A DNA stretch of 7,580 bases from Sulfuritalea sp. (GCA_022843505.1 JALHNN010000113.1:1-7580); one strand, 5' to 3'; shown: positions 1 to 6,705, counted from the stretch's first letter. The notes: generated by a model from the letters alone, not told the origin. Made by a program: numbers and translations.

Positions 1-1010
1 TTGCTGTTCGGCGCGATGACACCGCCAGGAGCCTGGGCGGTCATGGCGACCACCTGTCCGGAGATGGGGGCACGTACGGTCATGCGCTCGAGGTCGGATT
101 CGGCCTCCTTGAGCTTTTCGGCAAGGTTTGCCGCTTCCTTGCGGGTCTCGGTGGCCTGGGTCTCGACTTCCTTGAGGTATTCCTGGCGCCGCTGCAGTTC
201 GCGCAGGCGGATTTCGGCGCTGGTACTTCCCTCGCGGGCGATCCTGGCTTCGAGTTCGCTGGTGATGCTATTCAATTCCGCCAGCTGCCGTTCCTGCTCA
301 AGCAGGCGGTTGCGCGGGGTGTAGCCCTCGGCCACCAGCGGCCGCGTGCTTTCGAGTTCCTTGCGCAGCGAATCCGCCTGCTGGCGACGGGCGCTCAGCT
401 GGTTGCGCGCGCCGCTTGCCTGGATCCGCGATGCCGCGAGGTTCTCCTGGAGTATCGCCAGTTCCCCCTTGAGCGCATCCTGCCTGGCCCGGAACAACTG
501 CTCCTGCGCGCGCAGCAGGTCCTCGCGTCCGAGCTGCCTTGCATAGACGAGGATGTCATCGGGAAACTGCAGGCTGGTCGATCCGGCCTGTTCGGCATTT
601 AGCCGCGACTGGCGGGCAACCGCGGCGATGTACTCGTGGAGCAGGGTATCCCGGGTGGAGCGGGCACGCACCGATTCCAGTTCGAGGAGGACGTCCCCTT
701 GCTTGACGGACTGGTTCTCGCGCACATTGACGACCGCGATGGTTCCTCCCGTCAGGTGGGCTACGGTCTTGCGATGGGACTCGACGACGACGACGCCAGG
801 CGCCGGGATGCCCTCGCCGAGCGGCGCGAATATCGCCCAGAGGACGGTGAGCACGACGCCGAAGAAGATCACGCTGTAGCCGAAGATCATGGCGCCGCGC
901 GGATCGTCGAGCTCATCCAGGTCCGCGGCAGTGGCCGAGCCGGCAACATTGCCGTCCGCGGCCGGATTTGCGCCGAACAGGCGTCGCCACCAGGAGGTCT
1001 TGCTACTCAT
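1..1010 (-). CDS. HlyD/PrtE-family periplasmic adaptor of a type I secretion system, 3' end missing
   Basis: Membrane fusion protein linking the inner-membrane ABC exporter to a TolC-like outer membrane channel. The visible 336 residues show a cytoplasmic N-terminus with an acidic stretch near residues 29-37 and a single membrane segment at about 41-63. The first half of the lipoyl/barrel-sandwich domain is at about 78-112 (HLTGGTIAVVNVRENQSVKQG). A long Q/E/R-rich alpha-helical hairpin spans about 160-310, and the second lipoyl half begins at about 313 (RAPISGQVVAM). This is the classic order of the PrtE/AprE branch. The family is usually about 430-450 residues, so roughly 100 C-terminal residues lie beyond the left edge. 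The start ATG at 1008-1010 overlaps the exporter's stop codon as ATGA, so translation is probably coupled. No strong Shine-Dalgarno sequence precedes it. The family assignment is firm; the exported substrate is unknown. Confidence 0.94.
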   Translation of the reverse strand, partial: MSSKTSWWRRLFGANPAADGNVAGSATAADLDELDDPRGAMIFGYSVIFFGVVLTVLWAIFAPLGEGIPAPGVVVVESHRKTVAHLTGGTIAVVNVRENQSVKQGDVLLELESVRARSTRDTLLHEYIAAVARQSRLNAEQAGSTSLQFPDDILVYARQLGREDLLRAQEQLFRARQDALKGELAILQENLAASRIQASGARNQLSARRQQADSLRKELESTRPLVAEGYTPRNRLLEQERQLAELNSITSELEARIAREGSTSAEIRLRELQRRQEYLKEVETQATETRKEAANLAEKLKEAESDLERMTVRAPISGQVVAMTAQAPGGVIAPNS

Positions 1011-2743
1011 GATTTTGCCGCCGCGGCAGCCTCGGCAAGCTTGGCCATGACGGGTTCGCGCGGGCCGTACAGGAGAACCTGGCCTTCCTGCATGACCAGC
1101 AGCAGATCGCAATTTCTGATCGCGATCGGTCGGTGGCTGACGATCATCACGGTCTGGCCGCGCTGTTTTGCTTTCTGCAACGCCGTATCGAGCGCCAGCT
1201 CTCCGGCGTCGTCGAGGTTCGCGTTGGGTTCGTCGAGCACCAGCAGGGGCGGGTCGCCATACATGGCGCGCGCCAGGGCCACCCGCTGGCGCTGCCCACC
1301 GGAAAGCTGGGCGCCATTAGGTCCGACCTGGGTGCCGTAGCCATCCTTCATTTGCAGCACCATCTCGTGCACGCCGGCGGCCTGTGCCGCCGCGATGACG
1401 CGGTCGCTGTCGAGTTGTCCGAGGCGTGCGATATTCTCCGCAACCGTGCCCTCGAACAGTTCGACGTCCTGCGGCAGGTAGCCGATATACGGACCAAGCT
1501 GCTCGCGCCGCCAGGTTCTGAGGTCCGCGCCATCCAGCCGCACCGTGCCAACCCGGGGTGCCCAGACTCCCGTGACGAGGCGAACCAGCGTGGACTTGCC
1601 GGATGCGCTGGAACCGACGATCGCGACGATGACGCCGGCCGGAATCTTGAGATTCACGTTCTGCACGAATGGTGCCGCAACGCCCGGCGGGCCCCCGAAC
1701 ACACCTTCGAGCGTGACTTCGCCCTTCGGCGCCGGCAGGCTGATCCCGGAGTACTCGCGGTCCTCGAAATGCAGGGCGTCGTCGAGACGGAGCCAGGAAT
1801 CGCGCACCGTGCCGAGTTGCGACCAGGTGGCGGTCAACTGTTCGATCGGCCCGGAAATGCGGCTCGACAACAGCGAAGCGGCGAAGATAATGGCCGGCGA
1901 GACATCGGTGGTCAGAAACAGGTAGCCGCCGACACCCATCGCCAGTGCCTGGTTGGTGATGCGGACGAACTTGGTGATGCTCTGGACGAAGCCGGCACGG
2001 TCGCTGGCAACCGCCTGGTGCACCAGGTGCCGGTCCTGCTTTTCCTGCCAGCGCTGCAATACCATGGGAAACATTCCCATCGCCTCGATGATCTCGTTGT
2101 GCCGCATGTTCATCGCGACATAGCGGGAGGTTTCTGCGGCGCTGTTATTGGAGTCGGCAAGCGGCGCCTTGATCAGGCGCTCGGTGATGTAGGTAAGGAT
2201 CACCATCACGATCGCGCCGGCAAGTGTGACCCAGGCCAGCAGCGGGTGCAGCATGACGGTGACAAGTATGAATATCGGTACCCAAGGAGCGTCGAGCACG
2301 GCGAATATCGCGTGGCCGGTCAGAAAGCTGCGCAGGTGGGTCAGATCGGAAAGAAAACGCCGGCCGTCGCCGAGTTTTTCCACCTCGAAGCGATGCGACA
2401 AGGAAAGCAGCTTCGCGCCCAGGCGGCGGTCGATGCGGACCCCCAGGCGGACCATGACCCGCGAGCGCGCCCATTCCAGCATGCCCATGACCACGAAGAT
2501 CAGCAAAGCCAGCAGGCTCAGCACGATCAGCGTTGTCATGCTGCGGCTGGTCATGACCCGGTCGGACACCTGCATCATGTACACCGTGGGACCCAGCATC
2601 AGCAGGTTGATCGTCATGCTGAAGACGAAAACAGCCACCCAGGCCGACTTCATTTCGAATATCGTCCTGACCAGGGGGGAGCCGCCCGAGGGCCCGGATT
2701 GCCCTTGCCGTGCCGTGGCGGCGGCTTGGTTCTCAGCTGCCAT
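1007..2743 (-). CDS. Type I secretion ABC exporter, PrtD-type permease/ATPase
   Basis: Inner-membrane ABC half-transporter (578 residues, normal for PrtD/AprD/RsaD-type proteins) that powers export of proteins with C-terminal uncleaved signals. There is no N-terminal C39 peptidase or C39-like domain; the protein begins with a short Ala/Gln/Gly/Ser-rich tail. Membrane segments fall at about 34-56, 70-90, 146-166, 169-187 and 265-295. The nucleotide-binding domain has Walker A GSSASGKST at 377-385, the Q-loop Gln425 in YLPQDVELF, signature LSGGQ at 480-484, Walker B LLVLDEP at 500-506 and the H-loop His537 in VSHRP. All catalytic residues are present, so the ATPase should be active. It is the first gene of a leftward operon and overlaps the adaptor by four bases. 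The ATG at 2741-2743 has only a weak upstream GAAG (2756-2759). The substrate, perhaps an RTX protein, adhesin or S-layer protein, is not in the window. Confidence 0.96.
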   Translation of the reverse strand: MAAENQAAATARQGQSGPSGGSPLVRTIFEMKSAWVAVFVFSMTINLLMLGPTVYMMQVSDRVMTSRSMTTLIVLSLLALLIFVVMGMLEWARSRVMVRLGVRIDRRLGAKLLSLSHRFEVEKLGDGRRFLSDLTHLRSFLTGHAIFAVLDAPWVPIFILVTVMLHPLLAWVTLAGAIVMVILTYITERLIKAPLADSNNSAAETSRYVAMNMRHNEIIEAMGMFPMVLQRWQEKQDRHLVHQAVASDRAGFVQSITKFVRITNQALAMGVGGYLFLTTDVSPAIIFAASLLSSRISGPIEQLTATWSQLGTVRDSWLRLDDALHFEDREYSGISLPAPKGEVTLEGVFGGPPGVAAPFVQNVNLKIPAGVIVAIVGSSASGKSTLVRLVTGVWAPRVGTVRLDGADLRTWRREQLGPYIGYLPQDVELFEGTVAENIARLGQLDSDRVIAAAQAAGVHEMVLQMKDGYGTQVGPNGAQLSGGQRQRVALARAMYGDPPLLVLDEPNANLDDAGELALDTALQKAKQRGQTVMIVSHRPIAIRNCDLLLVMQEGQVLLYGPREPVMAKLAEAAAAAKS

Positions 2744-2791
2744 TGATGAATACTACTTCAGGGAAAGAGGCTCTACCCACCGTGAGGACCG

Positions 2792-2808
2792 GGAAAGCGG
2801 CGCTTTCC
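2792..2808. other. Short perfect hairpin in the presumed leader of the secretion operon
   Basis: GGAAAGC (2792-2798) and GCTTTCC (2802-2808) are perfectly complementary around a three-base loop GGC. The position is about 50 bases upstream of the exporter ATG, inside its likely 5' leader. No T-run follows on either strand, so it is not a typical rho-independent terminator. It could be an mRNA-stabilising element or an operator. Confidence 0.45.
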
Positions 2809-2823
2809 TCGACCACGGAACCA

Positions 2824-2840
2824 TGTATATGTCGGTAAAT
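2824..2840 (-). promoter_or_regulatory. Candidate promoter of the type I secretion operon with ATTTACCGAC box
   Basis: Read on the minus strand, ATTTACCGAC (2840-2831) is followed after one base by TATACA (2829-2824), a four-of-six match to a sigma-70 -10 hexamer. No good -35 hexamer stands 16-18 bases upstream, so an activator or an alternative sigma factor is possible. A start near 2817 would give a leader of about 74 bases that includes the hairpin at 2792-2808. The same box occurs in the same arrangement facing the opposite gene block. Confidence 0.4.
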
Positions 2841-2902
2841 TGCGGGAAATCTTTAGTTTCGTCGGATTCTGCCGAAGTAGTAATTGAACGGGCAATGTGC
2901 TG

Positions 2903-2919
2903 ATTTACCGACCTAAATC
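2903..2919 (+). promoter_or_regulatory. Candidate promoter of the GT41 operon with ATTTACCGAC box
   Basis: ATTTACCGAC (2903-2912) is followed after one base by TAAATC (2914-2919), a weak -10-like hexamer, mirroring the arrangement on the other strand. If this is the promoter, transcription would begin near 2926, only about ten bases before the ATG at 2937. A very short leader would agree with the absence of a Shine-Dalgarno sequence there. The perfect ten-base match to the opposite copy is directly seen; the promoter role is inferred. Confidence 0.38.
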
Positions 2920-2936
2920 CTTGTAATGCGCGAAAC

Positions 2937-4778
2937 ATGAACGAGCCGGCTAGCCTTTACTCAGAAGCAATCCGGAAAGTCGAGGCCAAAGATCTGGATA
3001 TCTTTGGTTTGGTCGCGATCGCTGATTCCCTTGCCAAAGCCGGACAGGGTGGCCTCGCGGTGGAGCTTTACAAGTCCTGGCTGTCGAGCAACCCCGATCA
3101 CCCATTGCGATACGCGGCTATGTTCAACTGCGGATCGCAATTGATTGCCCAGGGTGATCTGGCACCTGGTCGTGGGTTCCTTCAGCAGGTGGTGGATAGC
3201 ACTCCTGACTTTTATCCGGCGCACCTGAACCTGGCAAACGTCATGGTGCGCATGGACGAAGTCGATGGCTCACTTGCGGTCTTGCGGAGGATGACTGAGC
3301 GTATGGCGGCGATCAGTCGATCGAATATCGACCACAAGGTCCTGGCCCTGAAAAACATCGCAAGCATCCGGCGGGGGACGGCGGAGGCGGAAGCTGCCCT
3401 CAAGGAGGCCATCGAGATCGATCCCACGCAGGCGGAACTGGTCGTGCACTGGATCAACAATCGCCAGAGCCGTTGCATCTGGCCCGTGCTTGAACCCCTG
3501 GGCCGGCTGAAGATTGACGACTTGCGGCAGATGATGGCGCCCCTTTCAGCGGCGGTGCTCGTCGATGACCCCGAACTGCAGCGGACCGTGGGGCGCAATT
3601 ACGTCGAGCAGGCACTTCGGGACGATCCCATTCGCACTGTGGGTCCGTGGCCGGCACCGACGAATCCGCAGCGGGAACGACTGCGCATTGGGTATATGTC
3701 CTCCGATCTGTGCAATCATGCCATTGGCTATCTGATGACAGATGTATTCGGTTGCCACGATCGACGGCGGTTCGAAATCCGCGTGTACAACATCGGCGAG
3801 CGCACACACGATTCGTTGCAGCAAAAAATCATGGCTCATGTTGATCACTGGACTGACATCAGGTCCATGTCCGATAAGGTTGCGGCGGCGACGATGATTC
3901 GCGACGGGGTGGATATCCTGCTCGACATTAACGGCCATACCAACTTTCAGCGCACGCGCCTGCTAGCCTTGAAGCCCGCACCGATCATCGTCAACTGGCT
4001 GGGCTATCCTGGCACCATCGGGTCGGATTTTCACGACTACATCATTGCCGACGAGTTCATCATTCCGGAACAGTACGAGGCGTTCTACGATGAAAACGTG
4101 CTGCGCCTGCCCTGCTATCAGCCGAATGGACGCCTGCATGCAGTTCCGCCGCCGACAAAGTCGCGTGCAGAGCTGGGATTGCCGGAGGGCGCGACGGTCT
4201 ATTGCTGCTTCAACGGCGCCGTGAAGATTACGGAACAGGTCTTTTCTCGTTGGATGAGCATCCTGGGTCAGGTCCCGGGTAGCGTGCTGTGGCTGCGCGG
4301 CAGCGCCGGGGATACCGACGAGCGTCTGCGCGGTGAGGCGGCGCGGCGCGGCATTGCGCCCGAACGTCTGGTCTTCCTGCCTTTTACCACGAACAGCGAG
4401 TACCTTTCCCTGCATTGCTACGCCGACGTCTTTCTTGATACGTTTCCCTATGGCGCACATACGACCGCATCTGACGCTCTGCGCATGGGCTTGCCGATCG
4501 TAACGCTCGCGGGTCGGGGTTTCCCGTCGCGCGTTTGCGGCAGTCTGTCGATCGCAGCCGGCATGCCGGATTTGATCTGCGATACTCCCGCCGCCTATGT
4601 CGCCCTCGCGATTGAACTGGGCAGAAACGCGGAGCGCCGAGAAACAATCAGGCAGAGGATGGCTGCAGCGCTACCGACATGCACACTCTTTGATCCTTCG
4701 CTCCTTACGCGCGAGCTGGAAGTGTTACTCGAGAATGCATGGGCGGACTATTGCCGCACTGGCTTAACAGATTCCTGA
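2937..4778 (+). CDS. TPR-containing GT41 glycosyltransferase, O-GlcNAc transferase/SPINDLY-like
   Basis: Predicted soluble cytoplasmic glycosyltransferase (613 residues) that would transfer a sugar from a nucleotide sugar to a protein. Residues about 25-165 form TPR-like helical pairs, including LYKSWLSSNPDHP and FYPAHLNLANV. The catalytic part spans about 248-605. It carries GYMSSDLCNHAIGYLM (His261 aligns with human OGT His498) and LKPAPIIVNWLGYPGT at 345-360, matching the OGT block LRPAPIQAMWLGYPGT. Lys430 in FNGAVK aligns with OGT Lys842. YGAHTTASDAL at 505-515 has His508-Thr509-Thr510 and Asp513, the UDP-binding motif. All the key GT41 residues I can align are present, so it is probably active. 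It has fewer TPRs than human OGT. The ATG at 2937 is the first possible start after an in-frame stop at 2901, and no Shine-Dalgarno is visible. Donor (GlcNAc, glucose or fucose) and acceptor are unknown; proximity to the type I exporter suggests its substrate. Confidence 0.92.
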   Translation: MNEPASLYSEAIRKVEAKDLDIFGLVAIADSLAKAGQGGLAVELYKSWLSSNPDHPLRYAAMFNCGSQLIAQGDLAPGRGFLQQVVDSTPDFYPAHLNLANVMVRMDEVDGSLAVLRRMTERMAAISRSNIDHKVLALKNIASIRRGTAEAEAALKEAIEIDPTQAELVVHWINNRQSRCIWPVLEPLGRLKIDDLRQMMAPLSAAVLVDDPELQRTVGRNYVEQALRDDPIRTVGPWPAPTNPQRERLRIGYMSSDLCNHAIGYLMTDVFGCHDRRRFEIRVYNIGERTHDSLQQKIMAHVDHWTDIRSMSDKVAAATMIRDGVDILLDINGHTNFQRTRLLALKPAPIIVNWLGYPGTIGSDFHDYIIADEFIIPEQYEAFYDENVLRLPCYQPNGRLHAVPPPTKSRAELGLPEGATVYCCFNGAVKITEQVFSRWMSILGQVPGSVLWLRGSAGDTDERLRGEAARRGIAPERLVFLPFTTNSEYLSLHCYADVFLDTFPYGAHTTASDALRMGLPIVTLAGRGFPSRVCGSLSIAAGMPDLICDTPAAYVALAIELGRNAERRETIRQRMAAALPTCTLFDPSLLTRELEVLLENAWADYCRTGLTDS

Positions 4779-4830
4779 AAGATCAGGTAGTCTCGATTGG
4801 CAGCGTATGCTTACCTTGCTTCATAGCGGA

Positions 4831-4848
4831 AATCGGGCGTGCCGGATT
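4831..4848. promoter_or_regulatory. Imperfect 18-bp palindrome upstream of the radical SAM gene
   Basis: AATCGGGCGTGCCGGATT pairs at seven of nine positions about its centre. It lies 36 bases before the ATG at 4885, in the 106-base gap after the GT41 gene. No convincing -35/-10 pair accompanies it; the best I found, TTGGCA at 4797 with TTCATA 17 bases on, is poor. It could be an operator or a weak structured element, or chance. Confidence 0.2.
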
Positions 4849-4884
4849 GGTCACATCTGAGACATGAGCTAACGAAAGCCCATC

Positions 4885-6360
4885 ATGCATAAAGTCATTG
4901 TCGATGATGCAACTCACCAACCGAATGCTTTGCGACTTGCGGAAGTGCTAGACGCATTTCGCAAGGTTGCGAGCGAGGGGCTTTCTGCTGGCGAGGTCAT
5001 GACCATAGCCAACGAATGGAGTGTGCGCGATCCTTTGCTTGCGTGTGCTCTCTATTCTGCTTGGCTTGAACGGAATCAGACAGCGATTGCGGGTGCGGTC
5101 TGGCTAAACCTTGGCGTGCTGTGCAGAAACATGGGCGACGCCTCGCGGGCGGAGCAGGCTTTCCGAAGGGCTTTGGACGCAATGCCCCGCTTCAATCACG
5201 CCCACTGCGCCCTGGCTGGAATCCTCGAAAATACGGGTAGGCTTGACGAGGCCTTGTATCACCTCGGGTTCATTTTCGGGTCGCCTGGCTCAATTCTTGA
5301 AGTCGCCAGGTCCAACGACGAGTCGGCGCGAAACGTTTATGTCCTGGCGCTGGATATGTATGGACGCCTTCAGGAAGCCAAGGGCCGTCTCGGCGTTGCG
5401 GAAGTTGCCTATGAGCAGAGCCTGCTGCTTGGCGGAGTGCGGGAGGACATCAGGCAACGCTACGTGGCGCTTGCGGAGCAGCGCCGGGCGCGCAATCCGA
5501 GTCCGGATCCGGAAGTGGTGAAACGAAATCTGCACTGCGTGCATATCGACATTGTCGGTGGTTGTCAGCTTAAGTGCGTCGGATGTCCGGAAGCCATCAA
5601 CGGACGCAAGATCACCATGATCGAACCCGATCTGCTGAGGCGGTGCCTGAACAACATCGATGTCGATTGGATCGGGATGCTGCGGCTGTTCAATTTTGGT
5701 GAGCCGCTGCTGCACAAAAAGCTGCTCGAAGTGATGAACGTCGTCGATGAGTTCCGTGCCGGACACGTACGCGTCGGCCGTGTTGAGATCTCGACCAATG
5801 CGCAGGGTTCCAATATGCCGCAGCTTGAGCAGGCGCTCAAGAACAACAGCATCGACCTGATCGCGGTGAGTTGCGACGGTGACGGTACCAGGGAGCAGTA
5901 TGAGGAAATGCGGCCGCCGTCCAAGTGGACGAAGTTGCTGCGCTTTCTGGATACGGTCGCGAACATCAAGGCTCAGAACAAGCTCGACGTGGTGCTGCAA
6001 ACGCGGACAGTTGTCCAGTCCAAGGAGGATGAGGAGCGCTGGAATTCGGTGCTCCTTCCGCGAGGCTGGACTCCAGAGTTCAGGCCGCGCTACAACCTTC
6101 CCGGGGCTCCCGAAAACAGATCCGGGCACGAGTTGCGAATGGGGCAGGGGGTCTGCTCTCATCTGAGAAACCCTAGCCTCTTTGTCGATGTCGACGGAAC
6201 GGTTGTGCCTTGCTGTGCCCATCCGCGAGCCGGCGTTTTCGGAAACCTCGCATCCCTGAAGTTCAGCGAAATCGCTGCCGGGATGCAGCGAACCCAGTTC
6301 GTCGAGTTCATGGACAAGAGGCGGCCGGAAATGAATCTCTGCAATGAATGCGAGCTTTAG
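4885..6360 (+). CDS. TPR-radical SAM fusion protein with C-terminal SPASM/twitch-like cysteines
   Basis: A 491-residue fusion. Residues about 20-200 are TPR-like helices (WLNLGVLCRNMGDASRAEQAF at 73-93 and HAHCALAGILENTGRLDEAL at 105-124). The radical SAM core begins at about 216 (HCVHIDIVGGCQLKCVGCPE). Cys227, Cys231 and Cys234 form the CxxxCxxC motif for the 4Fe-4S cluster that cleaves S-adenosylmethionine. FGEP at 271-274 corresponds to the GGEP SAM-binding motif, and STN (303-305) sits on a later strand. The tail holds Cys424, Cys443, Cys444, Cys486 and Cys489 (CSHL...VVPCC...CNEC), resembling an abbreviated SPASM or twitch auxiliary-cluster domain; the protein ends two residues after the last cysteine. 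The start ATG follows an in-frame stop at 4870, with a modest GAAAG six bases before it. It probably modifies a peptide or a carrier-bound substrate, but the reaction cannot be read from the sequence. Confidence 0.9.
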   Translation: MHKVIVDDATHQPNALRLAEVLDAFRKVASEGLSAGEVMTIANEWSVRDPLLACALYSAWLERNQTAIAGAVWLNLGVLCRNMGDASRAEQAFRRALDAMPRFNHAHCALAGILENTGRLDEALYHLGFIFGSPGSILEVARSNDESARNVYVLALDMYGRLQEAKGRLGVAEVAYEQSLLLGGVREDIRQRYVALAEQRRARNPSPDPEVVKRNLHCVHIDIVGGCQLKCVGCPEAINGRKITMIEPDLLRRCLNNIDVDWIGMLRLFNFGEPLLHKKLLEVMNVVDEFRAGHVRVGRVEISTNAQGSNMPQLEQALKNNSIDLIAVSCDGDGTREQYEEMRPPSKWTKLLRFLDTVANIKAQNKLDVVLQTRTVVQSKEDEERWNSVLLPRGWTPEFRPRYNLPGAPENRSGHELRMGQGVCSHLRNPSLFVDVDGTVVPCCAHPRAGVFGNLASLKFSEIAAGMQRTQFVEFMDKRRPEMNLCNECEL

Positions 6361-6369
6361 GGAATTGTT

Positions 6370-6612
6370 ATGAAGACCGCTAGCTTTTCCGACGTGCAAT
6401 CGATCATGGCTGAAGTATTTGGCGTTGAACCTGACAAGATAACGATGGATTCCACTCCGGATACGATTGAGTCGTGGGATTCACTGCGTCTGCTGAACCT
6501 CATTCTGGCGTTTGAGAAGGAGTTCAATATCGAGATTCAAATTGAACAACTGCCGCTGATGTTGAGCACGCCCAAAATCCTGGAAATCCTGAATGAGGCG
6601 ATCAGCAAGTGA
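6370..6612 (+). CDS. Stand-alone acyl carrier protein
   Basis: An 80-residue acidic, helical protein matching the size and layout of a discrete acyl or peptidyl carrier protein. Ser38 in ESWDSLRLLNL is the expected 4'-phosphopantetheine attachment site (DSL motif). Helix I covers about 5-17 and the acidic helix II follows Ser38 through about residue 51. The divergent sequence and the ESWDSL form resemble carriers from secondary-metabolite and polysaccharide clusters rather than housekeeping AcpP, whose motif is usually DSLD. The gene begins nine bases after the radical SAM stop, with AGGGA (6359-6363) six bases before the ATG, so it is almost certainly co-transcribed with that gene. No ketosynthase, adenylation enzyme or phosphopantetheinyl transferase is present in the window. 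It would carry a thioester intermediate for the neighbouring enzymes. Confidence 0.93.
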   Translation: MKTASFSDVQSIMAEVFGVEPDKITMDSTPDTIESWDSLRLLNLILAFEKEFNIEIQIEQLPLMLSTPKILEILNEAISK

Positions 6613-6705
6613 AAGCGAATGCACAATGTTCACAAGCAATAGTGCAGACCGTGAGTCGTGGATCAAATCCGACTTTATGACTGATTCACTACTGGTTCCG
6701 GGAAG
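6613..6705 (+). other. 93-base intercistronic gap with a possible hairpin at 6654-6674
   Basis: Between the carrier protein and the E1-like gene the strand can fold as AGTC (6654-6657) with GACT (6671-6674) and GGAT (6660-6663) with ATCC (6667-6670), with a two-base bulge GT and loop CAA. TTA follows the stem, so it is at most a weak terminator or attenuator. A competing pairing of GTGAGTC (6651-6657) with GATTCAC (6683-6689) is also possible. No open frame of any length is present. The gap is longer than the nine bases separating the preceding genes. Confidence 0.25.

Larger units (their letters stand above)
2744..2936. promoter_or_regulatory. Divergent intergenic region between the secretion operon and the GT41-led operon
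   Basis: This is the only gap between divergently transcribed genes in the window, so promoters for both blocks should lie here. It is visibly more AT-rich in its right half than the flanking genes. It contains two perfect inverted repeats: GTCGGTAAAT 2831-2840 with ATTTACCGAC 2903-2912, and TACTACTTC 2751-2759 with GAAGTAGTA 2874-2882. It also contains a compact hairpin at 2792-2808. The two repeat pairs interleave, so they cannot form as two simple hairpins at once and are more easily read as protein-binding or promoter elements. Short open frames here show no protein-family resemblance and were not called. Confidence 0.75.

Noticed and set aside
636..1340. A 234-residue plus-strand frame over the adaptor and exporter genes
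   Set aside because: It crosses the junction of two well-supported minus-strand genes, is compositionally random and has no motif.
1007..2743. Bacteriocin-type peptidase-containing ABC transporter (C39) or HlyB-type with a C39-like domain
   Set aside because: The N-terminus before the first membrane segment is only about 33 residues, too short for a C39 domain.
1133..2746. A 537-residue open frame antisense to the ABC exporter
   Set aside because: It is His/Asp/Arg-rich low-complexity translation with no family features, lying opposite a gene with full ABC motifs. It is a GC-driven shadow.
2861..2875. TCGGATTCTGCCGA as an operator palindrome
   Set aside because: The complementary arms are only four bases long, which is expected by chance in a GC-rich region.
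2753..2938. A possible 61-residue minus-strand gene in the divergent intergenic region
   Set aside because: It spans both promoter-like boxes and the inverted repeats and shows no convincing ribosome site or protein-family features.
2937..4778. HMW1C-type N-glycosyltransferase
   Set aside because: HMW1C is also GT41, but this protein has a TPR N-terminus and OGT-like blocks (WLGYPGT, GAHTTASDA), fitting the OGT/SPINDLY branch better.
4797..4825. Sigma-70 promoter TTGGCA-17-TTCATA before the radical SAM gene
   Set aside because: The -10 element matches the consensus at only about two positions. Read-through from the upstream gene explains expression equally well.
5290..6399. A 369-residue open frame antisense to the radical SAM gene
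   Set aside because: It has no recognisable domain, while the plus-strand frame carries the CxxxCxxC core and SPASM-like cysteines. It is a shadow.
6654..6677. Rho-independent terminator after the carrier gene
   Set aside because: The stem is bulged and followed by only TTA rather than a T-run.
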